From contig DGAU01000029.1 in NCBI GenBank assembly GCA_002384055.1, positions 19,642-77,809 on the forward strand: DNA of 58,168 bases. Direction: 5' to 3'. The notes beneath the pieces are model-generated. The model saw only the letters and a program-made list of their open reading frames with translations, made no database searches and was not told where the DNA came from. Source of the DNA: Flavobacteriaceae bacterium UBA4022 (GTDB taxonomy: Bacteria > Bacteroidota > Bacteroidia > Flavobacteriales > Flavobacteriaceae). The first letter of the stretch is position 1; every line of letters begins with the position of its first letter. Position numbers and translations under genes: made by a program. Shown here in pieces: positions 26,078-34,258 of the stretch.

Positions 26078-27217
26078 ATGGCACCACAAGCATCCATTAC
26101 CCTAAATACTATAGAAGAAGCAATAGACGATATCCGCCAGGGTAAAGTGATTATTGTGGTGGATGATCAGGACCGAGAAAACGAAGGTGATTTTTTGGCC
26201 GCTGCAGCATGTGTGACGCCAGAGATGATCAATTTTATGGCCAAACACGGCCGTGGGCTCATTTGTGCCCCTTTGACAGAATCGCGCTGTAAGGCTTTAC
26301 AACTCGACATGATGGTGGGCAACAACACAGACCCCATGGAAACCGCATTCACCATTTCAGTTGACCTTAAAGGATCTGGAGTCACCACCGGTATTTCCGC
26401 GTCAGATCGAGCCAAAACCATCAAAGCACTGACCAATAGCGCAACCAAAGCGCATGACCTGAGTCGCCCAGGGCATATTTTCCCGCTTGTGGCTAAAGAA
26501 GGTGGTGTCTTGAGACGTACTGGGCATACAGAAGCTGCCATTGATTTTGCCCGCTTAGGAGGCTGGTCACCTGCTGGAGTGATCGTAGAGATCATGAATG
26601 AAGACGGGACTATGGCACGTTTGCCAGAGCTCATGACTGTCGCCAAAAATTTTGAGCTAAAGATCGTCTCGATTGAAGATTTAGTGGCCTACCGAATGGA
26701 GCACGATTCCTTGATCGAAAAGAAAGAAGATTTTGATATCGCGACAAAGTACGGGCAATTTCGCCTACGCGCTTATCTTCAGACCACCAACCAAAAGGTT
26801 CATATTGCCTTGACAAAAGGGTCGTGGAATGATAATGAAGCGGTTCCGGTTCGGATTAACGCTTCTTTAGTGAATAATGATTTACTGGCAACCTTAACCC
26901 AAGACGCACATATACAGCTCGAAGCGATGTTTGAGGTCCTACACCAACAAGAAAAGGGTGCTATGGTCTTTATCAATCAAGACTCATCCGCATCTAACTT
27001 ATTACGTCGTTTGTCTGAACTCAAGGCAAGTCAAAAGCACAATGAGGTGACTAAAGCACCACTGGTGCGCATGGATGTGAAAGACTTTGGTATTGGCGCA
27101 CAAATTTTGCACGATCTGGGTATTCATAAAATAAAGCTGATTTCTAACCACGAACAATCTAAACGAGTGGGTATGATCGGATATGGTTTAGAAATTACGG
27201 AGTACCTTAATTATTAA
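26078..27217 (+). CDS. ribB: 3,4-dihydroxy-2-butanone-4-phosphate synthase with a degenerate GTP cyclohydrolase II domain
   Basis: Residues about 7-210 form an intact DHBP synthase that makes the four-carbon unit of riboflavin from ribulose-5-phosphate: 'VVDDQDRENEGDFLAAAA' (29-46), 'GRGLICAPL', 'RPGHIFPLVAKEGGVLRRTGHTEA' are all present. Residues 211-379 align with GTP cyclohydrolase II, but the zinc-binding C-x(n)-C-x-C segment after 'VPVR' is replaced by 'INASLVNNDLLATLTQDAH', no Cys occurs in the domain, and the QEGRGIGL block is lost. Only 'DFGIGAQILHDLGIHKIKLISN' remains recognisable. The cyclohydrolase half is therefore almost certainly inactive, and a separate RibA is needed elsewhere. 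The 3' end overlaps the convergent aminotransferase gene by 11 bases. Confidence 0.93.
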   Translation: MAPQASITLNTIEEAIDDIRQGKVIIVVDDQDRENEGDFLAAAACVTPEMINFMAKHGRGLICAPLTESRCKALQLDMMVGNNTDPMETAFTISVDLKGSGVTTGISASDRAKTIKALTNSATKAHDLSRPGHIFPLVAKEGGVLRRTGHTEAAIDFARLGGWSPAGVIVEIMNEDGTMARLPELMTVAKNFELKIVSIEDLVAYRMEHDSLIEKKEDFDIATKYGQFRLRAYLQTTNQKVHIALTKGSWNDNEAVPVRINASLVNNDLLATLTQDAHIQLEAMFEVLHQQEKGAMVFINQDSSASNLLRRLSELKASQKHNEVTKAPLVRMDVKDFGIGAQILHDLGIHKIKLISNHEQSKRVGMIGYGLEITEYLNY

Positions 27218-28406
27218 GCACCTTATTGATGACTTGGGCCATCTTCTCTGCCCTGTTATTGAGTGTCGCTTCATCCCATCCCAATTTGACTAAAAAGCTA
27301 ACATTACGCCCCATGTGATGATTGCTTTGGGAAAAGTCACGGGTCGTTAACTCATTTAAGCGCTCTCTAACCACTGGCATGATCGGATAAAGGCTTTTGG
27401 CTTGCGTCAAATGAGGCCAACCCGAAATATAATGCCAGTTATTTTTGAACCAATAAAAACACGCATCAATACCCCCTTGACCCATAGCTGCATGAACCTT
27501 TTCAGCCAGGTCAGCTGTGGGTAGAAATATATTGAGAAAGGAGTAGTTTTCCACCCCACCCTCAGGTACTTCACGAAAAGAGACGCCTTCAATGCCGGAT
27601 ATAGCCGATCGCAACACATGGTAATGTTTGTTTTGCTGGGCTATGATGTTATCCATTCGACCGAGCTGTGCTAAACCCACAGCGGCATTGAGTTCTGAGA
27701 TTCGGAAATTATACCCCAAATAAGGGTGCGTCTCAGCGCCGCGATCTTGACCCATATGGTCATGACCATGATCTTGAAACTGGTCGGCATATTGGGCATA
27801 GATGTCATTATTGGTGATCACCGCTCCTCCTTCACCACAGGTAATGGTTTTGACAAAATCAAAAGAGAAGCAGCCTAAATCTCCATAACTCCCTAAGGCT
27901 ATGCCTTTGTAACTTCCGCCAATTGCCTGACAGGCATCTTCAAGCAACAAAAGCTTATGCTCTTGACAAATGGCCTTTAAAGCGTCTAAATCGGCCATAG
28001 AACCGCACATATGGACCGGCATGATGCATTTGGTTTTTGGGGTAATAGCGGCACGTACCGCCTCGGGGTCCAGAGTTAATGTTGCATCGATGTCGACCAG
28101 TACCGGGATCGCCCCCAACATCAAAATTGATTCAAAACTGGCCACAAATGTAAACGTGGGTACAATCACTTCATCTCCCGCCCCAACACCTGCAACAGCC
28201 AACGCAACGGTAAGGGCAGAAGTACCACTGGAAACGAGCTGGCAATGAGCCACTCCCATACGCTGGGCAAAAGCTTTTTCAAACTCTAAGGCTTTGAACT
28301 GTCCTTGGCGCATGCCTTCAAAACCATAGCGCATCAATACACCGGTCTCTAAAACCGCGTTAACTTGTGCGCGTTCAGCGTCTCCAAAAACTTCAAATCC
28401 AGGCAT
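27207..28406 (-). CDS. DegT/DnrJ/EryC1/StrS-family aminotransferase
   Basis: A 399-residue PLP-dependent sugar aminotransferase. The PLP lysine is Lys186 in 'FSFDFVKTITCGEGGAVITNN', and 'SGTSALTVALAVAGVGAGDEVIVPTFTF' and 'LLLEDACQAIGGSYKG' are standard family blocks. Members convert keto-sugar nucleotides to amino sugars for surface glycans or antibiotics. It is divergent from a GT2 glycosyltransferase 116 bases away; no other sugar-nucleotide genes are nearby, so the substrate is unknown. A well-formed promoter lies at 28443-28473. Its 3' end overlaps the convergent ribBA gene by 11 bases. Confidence 0.9.
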   Translation of the reverse strand: MPGFEVFGDAERAQVNAVLETGVLMRYGFEGMRQGQFKALEFEKAFAQRMGVAHCQLVSSGTSALTVALAVAGVGAGDEVIVPTFTFVASFESILMLGAIPVLVDIDATLTLDPEAVRAAITPKTKCIMPVHMCGSMADLDALKAICQEHKLLLLEDACQAIGGSYKGIALGSYGDLGCFSFDFVKTITCGEGGAVITNNDIYAQYADQFQDHGHDHMGQDRGAETHPYLGYNFRISELNAAVGLAQLGRMDNIIAQQNKHYHVLRSAISGIEGVSFREVPEGGVENYSFLNIFLPTADLAEKVHAAMGQGGIDACFYWFKNNWHYISGWPHLTQAKSLYPIMPVVRERLNELTTRDFSQSNHHMGRNVSFLVKLGWDEATLNNRAEKMAQVINKVLNN

Positions 28407-28442
28407 ATAATCAGGGTTTAGTAACGTTCATTAGATGAGTAC

Positions 28443-28473
28443 CAAAGATAAGGGTTGCGCTGCTCTTGTGCAA
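28443..28473 (-). promoter_or_regulatory. Promoter upstream of the DegT aminotransferase (-33 and -7)
   Basis: On the minus strand TTG (28471-28473) and TATCTTTG (28443-28450) are 20 bases apart, a good match to the Bacteroidota promoter. The -7 box ends 37 bases before the ATG. Confidence 0.55.
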
Positions 28474-28522
28474 TACAGCCATCAAACTCTGCTATCTGAT
28501 TATTTTCAATTAAATTGCACTC

Positions 28523-29515
28523 ATGAAGTGTGCTATCGTCCTTTTGAATTATAATGGCCTGGACCTATTGAAGCGGTTTTTACCTGATGTGGTAAATCAT
28601 TCAAAAGAGGCCCAAATTTATCTTGCCGATAATGGATCTTCTGACCAAAGCATGGACTGGGTCTCCAAAAACTACGCGCACGTCAAGATCATTGCTTTGG
28701 ATCGTAATTATGGCTATGCCGAAGGCCACAACCGCGCTTTACAGCAAATCGAGGAAGCGCTCGTTATTCTGCTCAATAACGACGTGCAAGTACCCCCTAA
28801 TTGGACTGAACCCATACAACTGGCCTTTCGTAATGATCCATTATTGGTGGCGGCGCAGCCAAAAATCATGGATTTGTATCGGCCAACCCACTTTGAATAT
28901 GCTGGAGCTGCCGGTGGATTTTTGGACCAATTGGGATACCCCTTTTGCCAAGGCCGTATTTTCGATTCGCTCGAAGAAGACCTCGGTCAGTACGATCAAA
29001 ATACAGCGTTATTTTGGGCCAGTGGTGCCTGTCTCTGTCTGAGACGATCTGCATTTCTAAAAGCAGGTGGCTTTGATGGCGATTTGTTCGCCCATCAAGA
29101 AGAAATTGACTTGTGTTGGCGCTTGCAATCTCAAGGAGGACACATTCGACTTATTGCCAATGTATGTGTTTTTCATCAAGGCGGTGGCACCTTAAGTAAA
29201 CACTCCACGCAAAAGACATTTTTGAATTTTAGAAATTCCCTTCTGGTGTTGACCAAAATGGTTGGCGGGCCAAAAATAGTACTCATTGTGATGGCACGTC
29301 TGCTCTTGGATGGTCTGGCAGGCCTCAGGTTTCTCATCAGTGGTAAACCGCGCCACACTTGGGCCATAATCAAGGCACACTTAGATTATTACCGCAAACT
29401 ACCTCTGTATTTAAGCAAACGAAAAAAATATAAATCTGCCGTTACATACGCCAGAACCCATTCGATCGTTTTTGATTATTATATGGCAAATCGGCGCTCA
29501 TTTAAAGACTTATAA
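28523..29515 (+). CDS. Glycosyltransferase family 2 (WbbL/rhamnosyltransferase-like)
   Basis: A 330-residue GT-A fold enzyme. It opens 'CAIVLLNYNGLDLLKRFLPDV', binds the nucleotide sugar through 'YLADNGSSDQSMDWV' and the metal-site 'VILLNNDVQVPPNW', and has 'FWASGACLCLRRSAFLKAGGFDGDLFAHQEEIDLCWRLQSQGG', the acceptor-side block with the catalytic acidic residues. A hydrophobic segment near 255-275 (IVLIVMARLLLDGLAGLRFLI) suggests membrane association, as in rhamnosyltransferases that build polysaccharides at the inner face of the membrane. The neighbour is a divergent DegT aminotransferase. Donor and acceptor are unknown. Confidence 0.9.
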   Translation: MKCAIVLLNYNGLDLLKRFLPDVVNHSKEAQIYLADNGSSDQSMDWVSKNYAHVKIIALDRNYGYAEGHNRALQQIEEALVILLNNDVQVPPNWTEPIQLAFRNDPLLVAAQPKIMDLYRPTHFEYAGAAGGFLDQLGYPFCQGRIFDSLEEDLGQYDQNTALFWASGACLCLRRSAFLKAGGFDGDLFAHQEEIDLCWRLQSQGGHIRLIANVCVFHQGGGTLSKHSTQKTFLNFRNSLLVLTKMVGGPKIVLIVMARLLLDGLAGLRFLISGKPRHTWAIIKAHLDYYRKLPLYLSKRKKYKSAVTYARTHSIVFDYYMANRRSFKDL

Positions 29516-29526
29516 ATCGGTGCATA

Positions 29527-29563
29527 AATAATTGTTAAGAGCCGATAATAGTGAACAATTATT
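29527..29563. promoter_or_regulatory. 10-bp inverted repeat upstream of the OmpA-type lipoprotein gene
   Basis: AATAATTGTT (29527-29536) is repeated in inverse as AACAATTATT (29554-29563), with a 17-base spacer. It ends 3 bases before the -7 element at 29567-29574, so a bound protein would overlap the -33 region. It is AT-rich, so chance is possible. Confidence 0.35.
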
Positions 29564-29566
29564 AGC

Positions 29567-29574
29567 TAATTTTG
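29567..29574 (+). promoter_or_regulatory. -7 promoter element of the OmpA-type lipoprotein gene
   Basis: TAATTTTG matches TAnnTTTG exactly, 23 bases before the ATG at 29598. The -33 region is occupied by an inverted repeat rather than a clear TTG. Confidence 0.45.
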
Positions 29575-29597
29575 CATAACTTAAACCTACCTAAATC

Positions 29598-30458
29598 ATG
29601 AAGAAGTACTTTTTTTTATTGCTCTCTATTGGATTGATCACGACCTCATGTGTGTCCAAGAAACAGTTTTCTGAGCTCACCGCCAAACAGAAAAAAACCC
29701 AAGATTTACTCAATACCGCCACGGTCAAACTCAACTCATGCGAAGCGGAACAGTCTGCAGCTAAGATACGAATAGCCTCATTTGAGGAGCGCATCGCCGA
29801 GTTAAAGAAGGACAAGCAAGATTTATTTGAAAGTTCGAAAGATCTGACCATGTTGACTCAAAAAGGAGCGACGAACCTTGAAAAGTCATTGGAAAGCCTA
29901 AAAGAACGGGACTTAAAGATCAACCGTCTTCAGGACGCAATCAGTAAAAAGGACAGTGTTTCTTTCGCCCTGGTCTCTAGCCTAAAGAAAGAAGTTGGTC
30001 TCGATGACAAAGACATTGAAATCAATGTAGAGAAAGGGGTGGTTTTCATCTCGCTATCGGACAAGATGTTATTTAAGAGCGGGAGCTATACCGTAACCTC
30101 ACGAGCGCGTGAGATCCTCTCTAAAGTTGCCGTAGTGATCAATGGCAAACCAGATTTCGAAGCGTTGATTGAAGGACACACAGATAATGTCCCATATGCC
30201 AATGGAGCGCTTGTCGACAACTGGGATTTGAGCGTTAAGCGTTCTACCGCTATTGTCCGCGAACTTCAATCATTGGGGGTCAAACCGGGTCAATTGATTG
30301 CTGCTGGACGTGCTGAATATGCGCCACTAGTAGACAACACCACCGCAGAGAACAGATCCATTAACCGCCGCACGAAGATTTACGTTTTGCCAAAAATCGA
30401 TCAGTTTTATAAAATGGTCGAAGACGAATTAGAAAGTCTTTCTGGACAAGGTAATTAA
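29598..30458 (+). CDS. OmpA-family peptidoglycan-binding lipoprotein with coiled coil
   Basis: A 286-residue outer-membrane lipoprotein. The signal peptide 'MKKYFFLLLSIGLITTSC' ends in a lipobox with Cys18. Residues about 22-130 are rich in charged heptads (ELTAKQKKTQDLL... SFEERIAELKKDKQDLF), a predicted coiled coil. The C-terminal OmpA domain (about 150-270) contains 'FKSGSYTVTSRAREILSKVA', 'ALIEGHTDNVPYANGALVDNWDLSVKRSTAIVREL' and 'GRAEYAPLVDNTTAENRSINRRTKI', the peptidoglycan-binding residues. It should tether the outer membrane to the cell wall. It stands alone and is followed by a strong bidirectional terminator. Confidence 0.93.
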   Translation: MKKYFFLLLSIGLITTSCVSKKQFSELTAKQKKTQDLLNTATVKLNSCEAEQSAAKIRIASFEERIAELKKDKQDLFESSKDLTMLTQKGATNLEKSLESLKERDLKINRLQDAISKKDSVSFALVSSLKKEVGLDDKDIEINVEKGVVFISLSDKMLFKSGSYTVTSRAREILSKVAVVINGKPDFEALIEGHTDNVPYANGALVDNWDLSVKRSTAIVRELQSLGVKPGQLIAAGRAEYAPLVDNTTAENRSINRRTKIYVLPKIDQFYKMVEDELESLSGQGN

Positions 30459-30477
30459 TCCAAACCGCATCATTGAG

Positions 30478-30521
30478 TGCAAACAAAAACAACCGGCAAA
30501 TGCCGGTTGTTTTTGTTTGCA
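30478..30521. terminator. Bidirectional rho-independent terminator with perfect 21-bp arms
   Basis: The arms 30478-30498 and 30501-30521 are perfectly complementary, with a core CAACCGGCA/TGCCGGTTG and an AA centre. Flanking A-rich and T-rich tracts (CAAAAAC, GTTTTTG) give a U-run in both directions. It lies between the stops of the OmpA-type gene (plus) and the tsaC/ywlC gene (minus), which converge here. Confidence 0.9.
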
Positions 30522-30542
30522 GTGTGCCGGGTATCGTGTTGA

Positions 30543-31163
30543 TTAAAGAACGTCTAGGGACCCGAGACCTTCACGCAGGACTACTGGTGGATTTTGTGTG
30601 ACATCAATAATAGTAGACGGCTGGTTTCCACCAATACCACCATCAATGATCAAATCCACATGTTTGTCCCAATACTCCCTAATGAGCTCTGGATCTGTGG
30701 TGTACTCAATAACTTGATCTGGATCCTTTATAGAGGCGGTCACAATCGGATGGCCTAAAGCGGTCACAATACTAATTGGGATATGATGATCAGGGATCCT
30801 AATACCTACCTCCTTTCGTTTTTTAAATACAGGAGGCAAATCATTATTACCCGACAAAATAAAGGTATAAGGACCCGGTAGCGCGCGCTTTAATAATTTA
30901 AATGTCGCATTGTCCAGCGGTGTTACATAACTGCTGAGATCACTCAAATTAGCACACACAAACGATAAAGTAGATTTATCTTTATGCCAACCTTTGAGAC
31001 GCAAAAGACGCTCGATAGCCTTTTTATTGTTGATGGAACAACCCATGGCATATACCGTATCACTAGGATAAATGATGATCCCACCGGATTCTAATTGGGT
31101 GACCACTTGCGCTATGGCCTTAGGATCCGGGTTGTCGGCATATATGCGAATACTTTTGGCCAC
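30543..31163 (-). CDS. Threonylcarbamoyl-AMP synthase (Sua5/YciO/YrdC/YwlC family)
   Basis: A 206-residue single-domain protein that makes threonylcarbamoyl-AMP for the t6A37 modification of ANN-decoding tRNAs. The YrdC fold is shown by 'GGIIIYPSDTVYAMGCSINN', 'RLLRLKGWHKDKSTLSFVCANLSDLSSYV', 'LKRALPGPYTFILSGN' and 'EVGIRIPDHHIPISIVTALGHPIVTASI'. The strictly conserved KxR-type nucleotide residues are approximated by 'RLKGWHKDK', and family members named YciO are not synthases, so YciO is the main alternative. The start codon is GTG and overlaps the channel stop by one base (TAGTG). Third gene of uvrD-channel-ywlC. Confidence 0.8.
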   Translation of the reverse strand: MAKSIRIYADNPDPKAIAQVVTQLESGGIIIYPSDTVYAMGCSINNKKAIERLLRLKGWHKDKSTLSFVCANLSDLSSYVTPLDNATFKLLKRALPGPYTFILSGNNDLPPVFKKRKEVGIRIPDHHIPISIVTALGHPIVTASIKDPDQVIEYTTDPELIREYWDKHVDLIIDGGIGGNQPSTIIDVTQNPPVVLREGLGSLDVL

Positions 31164-31783
31164 TATTTATCTTTTAGGTCATTAGCCTTACTGCTGATAT
31201 AAGAAACAGCCGCTCCAAAAGACGCCACTCCCGAAACAATAATAATTGAGGCGATTAAACGTCCCAAATTGGTGACGGGGTAATGATCGCCGTAACCCAC
31301 CGTAGTAATGGTGATGAAGCTCCACCAAATGGCATCTTCTGCCGTTTTGATATTGCCGACGTCTTTTTCTAATACCAATACGGCCGATGTCCCAAGGACC
31401 AAAACAGTAAACGAGCAAAATACAATGAACCCATATAGGGATGTCGCTCTATTTTTTTTGATAAAATTTATCAAAAGCCGTATCGATTTAATGATGCGAA
31501 ACATGCGAAAAATACGAAAAACACGAATATAACGCAGCTCGCTCACTACGGGAATTGAGGATAAAAAGTCTAGCCATCCAATGGTTAATAAATACTTTGT
31601 TCGGTTCTCACTATAGTAAATTTGCAACACAAAGTCATATAAAAACAGCACACACAAGAGCACATCAAAATAATTAATCAGCCGTAATAATTCAGATCCT
31701 GGATCCAAAAAAAACGTAATACTGAGCAGCACAATGCTCAAGATCGACAATAAGGTCATGACGAGATTGGTGACGGATATCAT
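31163..31783 (-). CDS. Compact six-span voltage-gated potassium channel
   Basis: A 206-residue inner-membrane channel. Predicted segments: S1 8-27, S2 37-57, S3 64-80, S4 84-105, S5 113-138, pore 150-166, S6 175-197. S4 carries arginines at every third position (84, 87, 90, 93, 96), the classical voltage sensor. The selectivity filter is 'TITTVGYGD', with TVGYG at 161-165, so K+ is the ion. There is almost no cytoplasmic domain, no RCK and no CNBD. It is packed between uvrD (5-base gap) and the ywlC gene (1-base overlap); no functional link is obvious. The physiological signal is unknown. Confidence 0.93.
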   Translation of the reverse strand: MISVTNLVMTLLSILSIVLLSITFFLDPGSELLRLINYFDVLLCVLFLYDFVLQIYYSENRTKYLLTIGWLDFLSSIPVVSELRYIRVFRIFRMFRIIKSIRLLINFIKKNRATSLYGFIVFCSFTVLVLGTSAVLVLEKDVGNIKTAEDAIWWSFITITTVGYGDHYPVTNLGRLIASIIIVSGVASFGAAVSYISSKANDLKDK

Positions 31784-31788
31784 AGGCT

Positions 31789-34113
31789 TTATGTTTTGAT
31801 GATACTAAGTTTGGCAAAGCGCAGCAATAATTTTTTCACCCCACCTTTATCGAAATCAATTTCGGCCTTCATGTCTGCCCCAGAACCTTCTAAAGAAACA
31901 ATTGTCCCTGGGCCAAAACGCATATGCCCCACCCGCAAACCAATATCTAGATCCTTGTGCGCTGCTGGGTCAACTGGCGCAGAAGACTTAGCCATGAGTG
32001 GTTTAAGATTTTTTAAACGCTCGAGCTGTTCTGGTGCTGGGCCTTTTTTAACTTGAGATGGCTGAGATTTACGCAATCGTATCTTGGTCTGATCCACATT
32101 GTCAAAAATGGAAGCATCGACAAGTGGCCGGTAGCGGTGTTCTATGGTCGGGGTCATTTGATCCAAATAGCGTTCATCAATTTCTTCTATAAAGCGACTC
32201 GGTTCGGCATCGATAAGCTTGCCCCAACGATAACGGCTCTGGGCGTAAGTCAGATAAGCCTTCTCTTTCGCCCTGGTTAAGGCCACATAAAATAAGCGGC
32301 GCTCTTCTTCGATTTCGGAGCGGCTATTGAGACTCAACATACTGGGAAACAAATCCTCCTCCATACCAACAACACATACCACAGGAAATTCTAATCCTTT
32401 AGCCAAGTGGATGGTCATTAAGGCCACTTTATTGCCCGTATCCTTCTCTTGGTCCAAATCGGTAACTAAAGCGACATCTTCTAAGAACTCTGAAAGACTT
32501 GCTGTGCTATCGGCCATTTGGCGTTGTTCCTCGACAAAATCCTTGATCCCGTTGAGTAACTCTTCCATATTCTCCAAACGCGCCAGACCCTCAGGAGTGG
32601 CATCTTTTTTAAATTCTATGAATAAACCCGCATGTTTGATAACGTGCTCTGCCATCTCATAGGCATTGTATTCCTTGTTTTGCACTTGAAAACTTTGGAT
32701 CATCGTGGCAAAATTTTCGAGCTTAGTCTTGATACCACTATTGACTTTTACGGCCAATTCATCCAGCCGCAATAAAACATCAAAAACATGGGTGTTGGCC
32801 TCATTGGCTGCGACTATCACGCGATCTATAGTGGTATCGCCAATGCCACGACCTGGAAAATTAATGACCCTTTTCAGGGCCTCTTCATCTTTTGGATTCA
32901 AAATAAGACGCAAATAGGCGATGACGTCTTTGATTTCTTTGCGCTGATAAAAACTCAAACCTCCGTAGATGCGGTAAGGGATGTCTTTCTTTCTCAAAGC
33001 ATCCTCTATAGAACGAGATTGGGCATTGGTGCGGTAAAGCACTGCAAAATCATCATAAGGTCTTTGGTGTTGCATCACCTGATCATAAACCATGTTGGCC
33101 ACAAAACGACCTTCGTCTCCGTCGGTCATACTGCGGTGTACCCCAATCTTCTCGCCCTGAGTATTGGCGGTCCACACGACTTTTTCCAAACGATTTTGAT
33201 TGTGCTCGATAATGTTGTTTGCCGCCTCCACAATGTTCTTGGTTGATCGGTAGTTCTGCTCAAGACGAAACATCTTGACTTGATCATAATCCTTTTGAAA
33301 ATTCAGAATATTATTAATGTTGGCTCCTCGAAAGGCGTAAATACTCTGAGCGTCATCACCAACCACGCAAATATTCTGATAGCGATCACTGAGCGCCCGA
33401 ACAATCAAATACTGACTGTGGTTGGTATCTTGATACTCATCTACCAATATATATTTGAAGCGGTGCTGGTATTTGGCCAAGACTTCAGGGAAACGCGTGA
33501 GTAATTCATTAGTTTTTAACAACAGATCATCAAAATCCATGGCGCCTGCCTTAAAGCAGCGGTCAACATAGTGCTGATACACATCACCTAGTCGAGACAT
33601 TCTGGCCATTGCATCAGCCTCCTTTAACTCTGGATTGTTCCGATAAGCCTTGACGGTGATCAAGTTATTTTTGTAGGACGAAATACGGCTATAGACCTGT
33701 TTGTATTTGTAAATGTCTTTGTCTAGTTGCAAGTCTTTAATGACTGCTCTGATCACACTCTGGCTGTCTTGTGTATCGTATATCGTAAAGTTTGATGGAT
33801 ATCCCAGTCGCTCTGCTTCTACTCTTAATATTTTGGCGAAAACACTGTGAAAGGTCCCCATCCATAGGTTCTTGGCTTCACTGGTCCCCACAATATCGGC
33901 AATTCGATTTTTCATTTCGCGGGCGGCCTTGTTGGTAAAGGTCAGGGCTAAAATCTCAAAAGGATCGACACCATGATGCATCAAGTGAGCAATACGATAG
34001 GTCAATACACGGGTCTTACCCGAACCTGCACCTGCTATGACAATCATGGCGCCTTCGCGCTGAAGTACTGGTGCCAATTGGGCCTCATTGAGTTTTTTTA
34101 AATAGTTCTGCAC
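31789..34113 (-). CDS. uvrD: UvrD/PcrA-type superfamily I DNA helicase
   Basis: A 774-residue 3'-5' helicase for nucleotide-excision and mismatch repair. Motifs in order: Q motif 'LNEAQLAPV', motif I 'AGAGSGKT' (27-34), Ia 'LALTFTNKAAREMKNRI', II 'YILVDEYQDTNHSQY', III 'VVGDDAQSIYAFRGA', IV 'FRLEQNYRSTKNIV', V 'MTIHLAKGLEFPVV', VI 'EERRLFYVALTRAKEKAYL'. The C-terminal Tudor-like tail (about 720-774, 'GLRVGHMRFGPGTIVSLEGSG') is the part that contacts RNA polymerase in PcrA. The start codon is GTG. First gene of the uvrD-channel-ywlC run; I see no TAnnTTTG element in the upstream gap. Confidence 0.96.
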   Translation of the reverse strand: MQNYLKKLNEAQLAPVLQREGAMIVIAGAGSGKTRVLTYRIAHLMHHGVDPFEILALTFTNKAAREMKNRIADIVGTSEAKNLWMGTFHSVFAKILRVEAERLGYPSNFTIYDTQDSQSVIRAVIKDLQLDKDIYKYKQVYSRISSYKNNLITVKAYRNNPELKEADAMARMSRLGDVYQHYVDRCFKAGAMDFDDLLLKTNELLTRFPEVLAKYQHRFKYILVDEYQDTNHSQYLIVRALSDRYQNICVVGDDAQSIYAFRGANINNILNFQKDYDQVKMFRLEQNYRSTKNIVEAANNIIEHNQNRLEKVVWTANTQGEKIGVHRSMTDGDEGRFVANMVYDQVMQHQRPYDDFAVLYRTNAQSRSIEDALRKKDIPYRIYGGLSFYQRKEIKDVIAYLRLILNPKDEEALKRVINFPGRGIGDTTIDRVIVAANEANTHVFDVLLRLDELAVKVNSGIKTKLENFATMIQSFQVQNKEYNAYEMAEHVIKHAGLFIEFKKDATPEGLARLENMEELLNGIKDFVEEQRQMADSTASLSEFLEDVALVTDLDQEKDTGNKVALMTIHLAKGLEFPVVCVVGMEEDLFPSMLSLNSRSEIEEERRLFYVALTRAKEKAYLTYAQSRYRWGKLIDAEPSRFIEEIDERYLDQMTPTIEHRYRPLVDASIFDNVDQTKIRLRKSQPSQVKKGPAPEQLERLKNLKPLMAKSSAPVDPAAHKDLDIGLRVGHMRFGPGTIVSLEGSGADMKAEIDFDKGGVKKLLLRFAKLSIIKT

Positions 34114-34200
34114 GCAGGGAATTTTAAAATTATTTGGATTTTGAAATTTACTGAATTTGAATCGGGACCTATAAAAAGAAATTGAATTTTTATAAACATT

Positions 34201-34258
34201 ATCGGGTCTTGCCGTGTCTTTAAATTATTTTATATTTAACAATTAACAAAGACCCGAT
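34201..34258 (+). promoter_or_regulatory. 10-bp inverted repeat with the right arm over the M20 peptidase start codon
   Basis: ATCGGGTCTT (34201-34210) and AAGACCCGAT (34249-34258) are perfect complements 38 bases apart; the A and T of the ATG at 34257 are in the right arm. With a T-G and a T-A pair the stem extends to 34199/34260. The intervening 38 bases are AT-rich. If transcription starts upstream, the stem would cover the ribosome binding region and start codon; if it starts inside, the element would be a DNA operator flanking the promoter. Confidence 0.5.
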
